Positions 1 through 6,135 of a DNA stretch of 8,460 nucleotides are shown here, piece by piece. The notes below the pieces were generated by a model. It made no database searches and was not told the origin of the DNA. It saw only the letters and a list, made by a program, of their open reading frames with translations. Source of the stretch: Nitrososphaeraceae archaeon. Lineage in GTDB: Archaea; Thermoproteota; Nitrososphaeria; Nitrososphaerales; Nitrososphaeraceae. The position numbers and the translations under genes were made by a program. The stretch covers positions 1-8,460 of the forward strand of contig JAICSL010000055.1 of NCBI GenBank assembly GCA_025936955.1, written 5' to 3'. Position 1 is the first letter of the stretch, and each line of letters begins with the position of its first letter.

Positions 1-132
1 CTAGTGTTTACAACAAATCTTGCATCTTGCCCGTCAACTTTTTTTGCCTAGAGATGATCGGGGGTTTGAATAAAGCATGTTTAACTCCTGTTACATCACG
101 TTTATATATATGAACATAAAGTATTTAAATAT
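1..132. repeat. Left arm of a 132-bp inverted repeat
   Basis: This stretch is the reverse complement of 567-698 with 131 of 132 positions matching by eye and no gaps. The single difference is G at 79 in this arm where the other arm implies A. The tip begins CTAGTGTTTACAAC and contains a T7 run at 39-45 and a G5 run near 60-64. A TATA-like stretch (TTTATATATA) lies around 101-110. The match stops cleanly after 132 at the inner side. The window starts at the outer tip, so the arm may continue to the left. Confidence 0.95.
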
Positions 133-566
133 AGTGGTTAGTATTGGCTGATAAAGGTTAAAGAGGCTGCACATACAGATGGCATAATGGGCATGGTTTC
201 CCTTTCATTAGTGATTACCTGGTTGGTCAAATACATGACTTTAACTTTTGCAAGTTGTAACAGTATTTCATTGCATGTATAAATTCAAAGAAAATGTATC
301 GCAGGCTACACTAAAGATACTCAAGACACAAAATCTGAATGAATTACCCTTAAATATACTATAGTCGAATACAATATAATAATGATATACCATTGGTTTT
401 AACAATCATTACATTCTGACACGCTCTATTAAGTATTAATTGGTTATGATAAATATGTTCCTACTGATAAATCGTTTCAAGAGCCTTCTAATTCAGTCTC
501 ATATTTATCCTTTATTTTCCTTCTCGCATTGTTCTATCTGTCAAACAAAACCATTTATTCATTAAG

Positions 567-698
567 ATATTTAAATACTTTATGTTCATATATATAAACG
601 TGATGTAACAGGAGTTAAATATGCTTTATTCAAACCCCCGATCATCTCTAGGCAAAAAAAGTTGACGGGCAAGATGCAAGATTTGTTGTAAACACTAG
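567..698. repeat. Right arm of the 132-bp inverted repeat
   Basis: This is the inverted partner of 1-132. Its outer tip ends AACACTAG at 698, after which AGGAAGATTA follows. The inner end is at 567; position 566 no longer pairs with 133. Near-identity over this length without any gap means the two arms share a recent origin or are kept alike by gene conversion or by transposition. Whether 698 is the true outer border cannot be told, because the matching border on the left is at the window edge. Confidence 0.95.
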
Positions 699-785
699 AG
701 GAAGATTAAAGATTATTCAATTGGAAGGGGAAGAGAAGATATCGACATATAGGGTTGACTGGAACAGCCTTTTCATCTATGAAGC

Positions 786-804
786 ACATGTTTAGTGAAC
801 ATGT
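786..804. repeat. Small perfect hairpin (7-bp stem)
   Basis: ACATGTT at 786-792 and AACATGT at 798-804 are perfect inverted copies around a 5-base loop. It is too short to assign a role and lies in the gene-poor stretch beyond the long inverted repeat. Confidence 0.35.
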
Positions 805-910
805 ACCTGTAACCAATCTTCAAAACATGATAAAGGGTCTCTGTATAACTTGCTCAGTATACTAGTATAAATCAGATGAAAATAATTTATGTGCACATAG
901 TTATACAACA

Positions 911-1324
911 GTGCATTATGGGGGATATTCCTTATCACAATGCTTACTGATAAGGAAAAAACTATATCTCATCAGCTTATGGTTGAGGATAAAAGAATTT
1001 AGATGTGGAGTCAAGATTTTCCTACTTAAAGATGAAGAAGGATACATAGTTCCTGAAATTAGAATAGCTGCTACATATCTTGATATAGCAACATCAGAAA
1101 AAAGATACAATGTTGTTTCAGTGAAAAAGGTATGTGTAATAGCATCCAAAATTCATAAGCATAAAACAATCAAGATAACTGATGGTGTGGAAAAAAAGAT
1201 AATTGAAGTAGTAACTAAATCCAAGAAGACGATTATAGAGGATAATTGTTCTCAATATGGTCATTATTGCGTATACTTACTGGTGGATCTATTACCACGA
1301 ATATACACATTGTGGATGGTATAA
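911..1324 (+). CDS. Doubtful hypothetical ORF, 137 codons
   Basis: An open frame from a GTG to a TAA. The product is not recognised. The middle (about residues 38-110) has a mixed, Lys/Ile/Val/Glu-rich composition that could be a small folded domain, for example around KDEEGYIVPEIRI. The first 30 residues and the last 20 look random. There is no clear ribosome binding site, the start is weak, and the first codons coincide with a perfect 10-bp hairpin (928-957). It may be chance, or the remains of a decayed gene whose true start is lost. There is no operon context. Confidence 0.2.
   Translation: MHYGGYSLSQCLLIRKKLYLISLWLRIKEFRCGVKIFLLKDEEGYIVPEIRIAATYLDIATSEKRYNVVSVKKVCVIASKIHKHKTIKITDGVEKKIIEVVTKSKKTIIEDNCSQYGHYCVYLLVDLLPRIYTLWMV
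928..957. repeat. Perfect hairpin, 10-bp stem
   Basis: TTCCTTATCA (928-937) and TGATAAGGAA (948-957) are perfect inverted copies separated by 10 bases. It falls inside the doubtful 911-1324 frame. Its length is above what one casually expects, but no role can be named: it could be an operator, a transcript hairpin, or an end of a decayed small element. Confidence 0.5.
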
Positions 1325-1360
1325 GTCACAAGAGGTAGTAACCATTCTCCTAAAAAGGAG

Positions 1361-1415
1361 TCAAATGGTGACAGTCAAAGATAATCTCAAATAACTATCT
1401 AGAGTCACCATTTGA
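1361..1415. repeat. Perfect 12-bp inverted repeat with nested stem
   Basis: TCAAATGGTGAC (1361-1372) pairs perfectly with GTCACCATTTGA (1404-1415). Inside the 31-base spacer, AGATA (1379-1383) can pair with TATCT (1396-1400), giving a nested stem. The repeat lies just after the end of the doubtful 911-1324 frame. There is no T-run next to it, so a bacterial-type terminator is not supported. It could be a structured transcript or the paired ends of a small element. Confidence 0.6.
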
Positions 1416-2016
1416 GAAAAGGAGGATCAAAGAATTAAGGTACAACATTACCACTAAAATTGTATCCTGCTATTTGAGGATGAAAAGGGACCAGTAGTGG
1501 GAAAGACATATGGGGGTACATCTTGTTGGTTGGTCGTCTGTACAATCCAAAAAGGTGTCCAAGGCTCAAAAGATAAATTGGCCGTAGCTAAATGTGTTTG
1601 GTAGTGTTTATGACCGCGCTAATAATCGGATGCGGACATACGGTTACAGCAAAAAGAAAACTAACAAACCATTTTGGATTTATAAAAAGAGTAGACTAAT
1701 AAAAGTATGACGATATCTAAAATAGATATTTCTGCCCCTTGAACATATCAATACATAAATCAAACAAGGTAAAGCAAACGGTAGCCAAATGTTATTCAAG
1801 AATATTACTATAGCAGTATTTTTTCCACCAACAAGGTCCCTTAAGATCTCAATTTGAAAGAAGTACGACGGTTATGATGGTTACACAGACAAACAATTGA
1901 TAACAATTGTATTTTTCAAATTGGATAAGATATCTGTAAAGCAGTAGTACGTGATTGGGCCGTAAATTATAACAAAAAACTTGTAGGCAAAAAGAGTATA
2001 CTCAGTTTATATACAG

Positions 2017-2024
2017 AAAGGGAG
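2017..2024 (+). promoter_or_regulatory. Ribosome binding site before the 2030 ORF
   Basis: AAAGGGAG sits 5 bases ahead of the ATG at 2030, a good match to the archaeal anti-Shine-Dalgarno target. A TATA-like GTTTATATAC lies just upstream (about 2005-2014), too close to the ATG to make a transcript that includes this site. If the site is used, the message starts further upstream. Confidence 0.35.
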
Positions 2025-2029
2025 TCTAC

Positions 2030-2344
2030 ATGTACTACATAACTGTTAACCTATCCCAAGGAAGTATTTTCACATATTCGCAAAAAAAGATTGAGCCACT
2101 GATTAGAAACTGTTTACCTTCCCTAAAAAATAAACAATATCGCAGAACCCAAACTCCTAATGAGATTGAAGATTGTAAAAATTTCAATCTTTATCAATTC
2201 TACAGGACATTAGCAGATTCCATGGCCCATGTAAATTATTTTAACATGCTTTTACGTAATGATAATATACCAAGTAAAACAGCAATGAGTGCAGTCAAAC
2301 CTAGAACAGTTATATCCTGTGCTAACCCATCTGTTGAGCTGTAG
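2030..2344 (+). CDS. Small hypothetical protein (104 aa), convergent overlap
   Basis: An ATG frame with a well-placed ribosome binding site at 2017-2024. The product is not recognised; it is polar and basic, with no membrane helix or known motif. The last third (from about 2236) runs antisense to the final codons of the downstream ABC permease gene, giving a 109-bp tail-to-tail overlap. That is unusual and argues that at least the end of this frame is a shadow of the permease. A 7-bp hairpin (2169-2191) lies within it. It could be a real small gene with a long overlap, a decayed gene, or chance. Confidence 0.3.
   Translation: MYYITVNLSQGSIFTYSQKKIEPLIRNCLPSLKNKQYRRTQTPNEIEDCKNFNLYQFYRTLADSMAHVNYFNMLLRNDNIPSKTAMSAVKPRTVISCANPSVEL
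2082..2191 (-). terminator. Possible U-rich end of the ABC operon
   Basis: Downstream of the last ABC gene, read on the minus strand, there is a 7-bp hairpin (2191-2169, stem AAGATTG/CAATCTT), then a T6 run near 2131-2126 and a T7 run at 2088-2082. Archaeal transcription commonly ends at such U-runs. The tracts lie 50-150 bases past the stop codon. Assignment rests only on composition. Confidence 0.3.
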
Positions 2345-3444
2345 AATATTGCCGTCTGTAACGCATGGGTGCCATAAAAGGTAGGTACAAAATGAGAGAT
2401 TGTCTGGAACCATATTGGCAGAAATGCTGCAACTGTGATACCCCCACTAAGAAAAAAGAGGTCTATTGATAAAGGAATTCCAATTGCTGTAACTCTTTGA
2501 AAACGCCTTGCAGTTGCCCCTATTGCTACTCCTAAACCAGCGCTAGCAAGTGATATTAGCATGACTATTATAATAGTAGATATCCAGAATATGGGTTGTT
2601 CAGGTCTCAAATAACCTGTTACTATGCCTATTACAAGTACGACAACTACAATAAGAATTGTGGTAATCCAGCCAGACAAGATCTTGCCAGTAATAATTGT
2701 AGCCTTTGAGATAGGTGCCAATAAAAGTTCTTTTATGGTCGAATCCTCCCACTCTCTTGCTACTGCAAGCCCTGCATTGACTATGCCAGCGGTAGTAATT
2801 AAAAGTACCAAGTTTGGCACAAGTTCAAATCTCAAGAGATCTATATCTTGTTGACGTAAATCTTTTTCTTTAACTTGAATCTTGATGGGAACAGAGGTAG
2901 TAATAATATCTGCAGAACTATTTCTTTTGAAGATTTCTTTACCATTACTACTGTTGCTATACGATTCATAGAAATCAGTAATTGCAGCAGGTAAAGAACG
3001 ACGCAAATCGTTGGTGAAATCCAAATTCAAATTATTTATGTGAATAGCAACGGGATCAGGTTTATGATATTCTAAATTTGAATCAAAGTTATTTGGAATT
3101 GTTATTACCGCTGCAACTTTAAGCTGCCTTAATGCTTCTTCGGCACTCTGCTGCGAAGTTGTTATTAATACTACATTGAATGCATCTGATTCCCTAAGTG
3201 TTTTTTCAAGCTCTTGTGCGAAAGGCCCATTACTCTCTGTAACTAATGCAATTGGATTGCGTCCTACAGCTTGAGCTCCAAAATACAATATTATCATAAA
3301 TGCAACTGCAGGAAGAATTGTGGCAGCAATTGATGTCGGTTGTCGTAACCATATTCCAATGTCTTTTCGTACTATTGCTAAAATGGGTATAAGTGAACCA
3401 GATATTAAACTATTTATTTTAGTATGTTTGTGCTTTTTGCTCAC
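2236..3444 (-). CDS. ABC-2 type exporter, membrane subunit 2
   Basis: The second membrane subunit of an ABC exporter, 402 residues, of the ABC2_membrane_3 (YhgE/Pip-like) plan. A short cytoplasmic N-terminus is followed by one helix (about 36-58) and a large extracellular domain (about 60-205). A C-terminal bundle of about five helices follows (roughly 207-228, 252-278, 286-312, 318-342, 376-396). Family-type features include EDSTIKELLLAP (about 233-244), the usual cytoplasmic coupling segment facing the ATPase, and DFTNDLRR in the outer domain. The start is a GTG whose bases overlap the TGA of the upstream permease (GTGA), with GAGGAG 10 bases ahead, so the two are translationally coupled. 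It is paralogous to the preceding gene. The substrate cannot be read from the sequence; relatives export drugs, lipids or polysaccharides. Confidence 0.93.
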   Translation of the reverse strand: MSKKHKHTKINSLISGSLIPILAIVRKDIGIWLRQPTSIAATILPAVAFMIILYFGAQAVGRNPIALVTESNGPFAQELEKTLRESDAFNVVLITTSQQSAEEALRQLKVAAVITIPNNFDSNLEYHKPDPVAIHINNLNLDFTNDLRRSLPAAITDFYESYSNSSNGKEIFKRNSSADIITTSVPIKIQVKEKDLRQQDIDLLRFELVPNLVLLITTAGIVNAGLAVAREWEDSTIKELLLAPISKATIITGKILSGWITTILIVVVVLVIGIVTGYLRPEQPIFWISTIIIVMLISLASAGLGVAIGATARRFQRVTAIGIPLSIDLFFLSGGITVAAFLPIWFQTISHFVPTFYGTHALQTAIFYSSTDGLAQDITVLGLTALIAVLLGILSLRKSMLK

Positions 3445-4580
3445 TTTGCAGCAACTCCTCTTTTTCTTACATTCACTATCACAATGGAACTTGCAGCTAC
3501 CATGACTACTGCAAATACTACTAATATCAACCCATCAACTATGAGACCAGTTGGTGTGGTTGTAAATCCGTGGAAAGCATGTTGAAATACAGCTATGCCA
3601 TAATATACTGGCTGAAATTGAGTTACTGTTGCAGTAACCGGATCACCCCATATTGCTGGTCCAAAAGCCCCACTTAGAAAAAAGATTGGAATGGATAATC
3701 CAATACTTAGTGGAACCACTGCTTGGCGTCTACGTACCAAAGTACCAATAATCAACCCTGCAGTTACAAATGTAATCATGAGTAATAAGGTAAAAACAAA
3801 CAATTCGTCCCAGTGCTGTGGCCAAACCCCTATTAAAAACACAATCACTACAATCATCAAAGCAACGGAAAATGAATTTAGTATCATTGAGCCAACAATC
3901 TTTCCAATCTGAATAGCCAATGGGTTAGCAGGAGACAGTAGCAACTCTTTGATTGTACCCTTTTCATACTCTCTTGCTGCATTTGAACCTGCTTGAAGCA
4001 GTCCGCCAAGCATTATGCTTACTACCATAAGACTAACAACCAAGTAATGGACATAATCTGTATCATGAGTATAGGTATCAATCTCATAAGCTTTGACTGC
4101 TACCTGATTAGGGAATGCATTTGCATAAAATGATGTTATGGCCAATGGCACTGCTCTACGAATATCATTTGTAAAGTCTACATCGAGGTTATTGATAATC
4201 ACTGGTAATTCAATTTGTGAGCCATGTTTTAGAGCCATATCAAAGTTGGCAGGTATTGTTACTATCGCCACAATTTGACCTAACTGCAACAGTTTTTGTG
4301 CATCTGAAGATGTAGTTTGATGAATAATAAAAGAATTTGAATGCTCCATTGCTGAAATAAATTGTTGCGCAAATGGGCCTTTGTCTTCAACAACCAATGC
4401 AGTAGGTGCTTGACCACCTGTCAAAGCAAATAACAGGAAAAGAAGTAGAAAGTTAATAGGGATTATGATGCTTGTCAATAAAAAAGCTCGCTCTGTCAAG
4501 GAGCTTTTGATATCCTTCATTGCCATAGCCAGAATAACACGAATGTATCTGTAAATGCAGGTTGACTTTATCTTATTCAT
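3441..4580 (-). CDS. ABC-2 type exporter, membrane subunit 1
   Basis: The first membrane subunit of the exporter, 379 residues. The layout matches its neighbour: an amphipathic N-terminus, helix 1 at about 32-53, an extracellular domain at about 55-178, then helices at roughly 179-198, 225-252, 258-282, 287-310 and 346-369. The coupling segment reads EKGTIKELLLSP (about 206-217) and the outer domain has DFTNDIRR (135-142). Both motifs recur in the second permease, which points to tandem duplication and a heterodimeric channel. The ATG lies 27 bases after the stop of the ATPase gene, so the two are in one operon. No strong ribosome binding site is visible before it. Met19 or Met21 could be later starts, but the full start keeps the usual N-terminal amphipathic stretch. 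Stop TGA overlaps the next start. Confidence 0.93.
   Translation of the reverse strand: MNKIKSTCIYRYIRVILAMAMKDIKSSLTERAFLLTSIIIPINFLLLFLLFALTGGQAPTALVVEDKGPFAQQFISAMEHSNSFIIHQTTSSDAQKLLQLGQIVAIVTIPANFDMALKHGSQIELPVIINNLDVDFTNDIRRAVPLAITSFYANAFPNQVAVKAYEIDTYTHDTDYVHYLVVSLMVVSIMLGGLLQAGSNAAREYEKGTIKELLLSPANPLAIQIGKIVGSMILNSFSVALMIVVIVFLIGVWPQHWDELFVFTLLLMITFVTAGLIIGTLVRRRQAVVPLSIGLSIPIFFLSGAFGPAIWGDPVTATVTQFQPVYYGIAVFQHAFHGFTTTPTGLIVDGLILVVFAVVMVAASSIVIVNVRKRGVAAK
3455..3460 (-). promoter_or_regulatory. Ribosome binding site of permease 2
   Basis: Read on the minus strand, GAGGAG lies 10 bases before the GTG start at 3444, inside the last codons of permease 1. It supports the GTG as the true start and coupled translation of the two membrane subunits. 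Confidence 0.6.
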
Positions 4581-4607
4581 CTTGTTATTTATTTTTTCTT
4601 TATATGC

Positions 4608-5663
4608 CTAGTCCCTTAAGCCAGTGCCAGTCAAACTCAAAAAAATCTCTTCTAGATTTGGTTCTCTTTGAGAAATTCTCTTTATATTACTTTCTTTATT
4701 TATAAGTGAGATAATATTACCTGTTGAAGAAAGATCATTTCCGCTCATTGTTATTTTTAGTATATTGTTGGTTTGTGTTACGCTGTTTATACCTGATATA
4801 TTTTGTATATGCATTACGAGTTGAGATGTTATGGATGATGTTGTTTCTATATCCATAATGATATCGCCATATCTTTGTTTAAGTTCGGCTGGTGTATTTG
4901 GTAAAACCACTAATTTGCCATGATCTATAATTGCAATTCTATCGCACAGGGCATTAGCCTCTTCAAGATAGTTGGTTGTTAATAGAACTGTCTTACCTTT
5001 CTTTTCTTTGAGATTTATAATATAATCCCATATTGCGCGCCTGCTCTGAACGTCAACTCCTAATGTTGGCTCATCGAGATAAAGTAACTGAGGATCATGA
5101 AGTAGCGCCCTTGCTAGAGCAAGACGACGTTTCATACCTCCTGAAAAAGTACTGACCGGATTATCCTTGCGTTCGTAAAGTTGCACTAGGTTGAGCATCT
5201 CTGTAATCCGCTTACCACGATCGGAACCTACAACACCATAAAGATCCGCATGAAATGACATGTTTGTCCAAGCACTAAGTTCTTCATAAAGTGCTGTTTC
5301 TTGGGGAACGGCTCCTAGTGATGCGTGAACCGTATGAAGGTCTTTTGTAATGTCATTCCCAAGCACTATGACCTGTCCAGAAGTAGGTTTGGATAAACCG
5401 CTTATAATATTAATTGTTGTAGTCTTTCCAGAACCATTCGGTCCAAGCAAACCAAATATTTCGCCATACTTTACAATCAAAGAAAGATTGTCTATGGCCG
5501 TAAAATTTCCAAAACGTTTTATTAATTTGTTAATTCTTATCGCTACAGGACCATCATAAATATCGACATCTTGTAAATCTATAGATAATTGATCATCCAA
5601 AGATCGATTGTTCTCTATTATCTCTGAACCATCCGAAAACACTTTTTTCTCCTTTTTACTCAC
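4608..5663 (-). CDS. ABC exporter ATP-binding subunit (DrrA/CcmA-like)
   Basis: The ATPase that powers the two permeases encoded just downstream, 351 residues. After a polar 40-residue N-terminal extension comes the nucleotide-binding domain. It shows Walker A GPNGSGKT (74-81), Q-loop Gln121, signature FSGGM (173-177), Walker B LLYLDEP (193-199) and D-loop GVD (202-204). The H-loop position is Asn231 (TTNYLEEA), where most relatives have His. Residues about 265-345 form a C-terminal domain resembling DUF4162, ending REPNLEEIFLSLTG, typical of DrrA-type exporter ATPases. The frame can start at GTG 5663, but GTG at 5642 (codon 8) has AAGGAG 6 bases ahead and may be the real start. First gene of the operon, with a TATA box and a palindrome upstream. 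The family is certain; the substrate is unknown. Confidence 0.95.
   Translation of the reverse strand: MSKKEKKVFSDGSEIIENNRSLDDQLSIDLQDVDIYDGPVAIRINKLIKRFGNFTAIDNLSLIVKYGEIFGLLGPNGSGKTTTINIISGLSKPTSGQVIVLGNDITKDLHTVHASLGAVPQETALYEELSAWTNMSFHADLYGVVGSDRGKRITEMLNLVQLYERKDNPVSTFSGGMKRRLALARALLHDPQLLYLDEPTLGVDVQSRRAIWDYIINLKEKKGKTVLLTTNYLEEANALCDRIAIIDHGKLVVLPNTPAELKQRYGDIIMDIETTSSITSQLVMHIQNISGINSVTQTNNILKITMSGNDLSSTGNIISLINKESNIKRISQREPNLEEIFLSLTGTGLRD
5649..5654 (-). promoter_or_regulatory. Ribosome binding site favouring a start at 5642
   Basis: On the minus strand AAGGAG is followed by six A residues and then GTG (5642-5640), codon 8 of the longest ATPase frame. Nothing similar precedes the GTG at 5663, which could however be read from a short-leader message. 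The site makes a 344-residue product starting VFSDGSE as likely as the 351-residue one. Confidence 0.5.
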
Positions 5664-5671
5664 ATATATCT

Positions 5672-5693
5672 AACCAAATGCTAGCATTTAGTT
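5672..5693. promoter_or_regulatory. Operator-like palindrome at the ABC promoter
   Basis: AAATGCTAGCATTT (5676-5689) is a perfect 14-bp palindrome. Adding AAC/GTT on each side across one mismatched pair extends it to 22 bp. Its centre (5682-5683) is about 27 bases downstream of the TATA box centre, where an archaeal transcript would begin. A dimeric repressor bound there would block initiation. No regulator gene is adjacent in the window, so the regulator is unknown. Confidence 0.5.
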
Positions 5694-5705
5694 CAATTGG
5701 TATAG

Positions 5706-5715
5706 TTTATAAATA
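5706..5715 (-). promoter_or_regulatory. TATA box of the ABC exporter operon
   Basis: On the minus strand this reads TATTTATAAA, a close match to the archaeal TATA box. A start of transcription near 5684 would give a leader of about 20 bases to GTG 5663 or about 41 bases to GTG 5642, the latter including the AAGGAG site. Confidence 0.55.
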
Positions 5716-5904
5716 TTGGAAATTTGTTATCGCAGGTATTCAATAATCTATTTTGACTATAAATCTTGCCTAGATGAGACAATGATTTATTCAATAAGAT
5801 CAGAATGATGTTTTTATAACTTAATGATGATGTATTAGGAAAATAGAGAAGCACCTGTCCAACAATTCTAATTAAAAGATAAGGAAAAAACTAAAGCTTT
5901 GTTA

Positions 5905-5960
5905 CAAAAGGACAAAACTAAATAAAATATCAAGAAATCATAAAAAATGATGAAAAATTA
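5905..5960 (-). terminator. U-rich tract downstream of the yeiH-like gene
   Basis: Read on the minus strand, this stretch is very T-rich, with runs of 4 to 6 T and a small stem (ATCAT/ATGAT, 5937-5951) with a T5 loop. It begins about 160 bases after the yeiH-like stop codon and precedes the ABC promoter. Archaeal terminators are U-runs of this kind, but the match is compositional only. Confidence 0.3.
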
Positions 5961-5982
5961 ATCTGTTTATCTAGTATTGGAA

Positions 5983-6135
5983 ATGACTAAATATTCTTTA
6001 TTCAAAATATATTTGTTCTTTCTTACAGTCATATTCACATTATGTTTTATTTGGACTGTTTTTCTATTTCAAATTAAAACATCTTCTTATATTGCTATCA
6101 AATACTATGTAATATCTCAATTATTTTGCAAATAG
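5983..6135 (+). CDS. Possible 50-aa single-helix membrane peptide
   Basis: The ATG frame has a Lys-containing start (MTKYSLFK), one long hydrophobic stretch (about residues 9-29, with an internal FTLCFIWTVF) and a polar tail, the pattern of a small single-pass membrane protein. It ends inside the last codons of the yeiH-like gene on the other strand. There is only a weak GGA before the ATG and no clear TATA box. T-rich DNA yields Phe/Leu/Ile-rich frames by chance, so this may be nothing. Confidence 0.2.
   Translation: MTKYSLFKIYLFFLTVIFTLCFIWTVFLFQIKTSSYIAIKYYVISQLFCK

Larger units (their letters stand above)
1..698. mobile_element. Candidate MITE-like element with 132-bp inverted ends
   Basis: Two nearly identical inverted arms enclose 434 bp (133-566) with no reading frame that looks like a transposase. 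The longest ATG frame noticed inside (187-282, 31 codons) has no supporting signal. Long terminal inverted repeats around a gene-free core are the usual form of non-autonomous elements moved by a transposase supplied elsewhere. No target-site duplication can be checked, since the left flank is outside the window. Alternatives are two opposed fragments of the same insertion-sequence end, or a long-hairpin element of another nature. The structure is directly visible; mobility is inferred. Confidence 0.5.
699..2029. other. Gene-poor stretch with scattered hairpins
   Basis: About 1.3 kb without a convincing gene on either strand. It holds one 137-codon frame of doubtful standing (911-1324), three perfect inverted repeats (786-804, 928-957, 1361-1415), and short open pieces that look loosely protein-like but have no start, such as about 37 codons ending near 2040 that read AVVRDWAVNYNKKLVGKK. 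This would fit decayed genes or mobile-element remnants. No tRNA, rRNA or CRISPR pattern was seen. Confidence 0.5.

Noticed and set aside
187..282. 31-codon ORF inside the inverted-repeat element
   Set aside because: No promoter or ribosome binding site and no recognisable motif; expected by chance.
916..1149. 77-codon minus-strand frame
   Set aside because: It mirrors the plus-strand frame at the same place, with no start signal and no recognisable motif.
1592..1699. 35-codon plus-strand ORF with a hydrophobic, lipobox-like start (LIIGC)
   Set aside because: Too short, no ribosome binding site or well-placed TATA box, and the tail looks random.
1904..2041. Open stretch without a start reading AVVRDWAVNYNKKLVGKK
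   Set aside because: Protein-like by eye but with no start codon, no match to a known family, and stops on both sides; kept only as a hint of decayed coding sequence.
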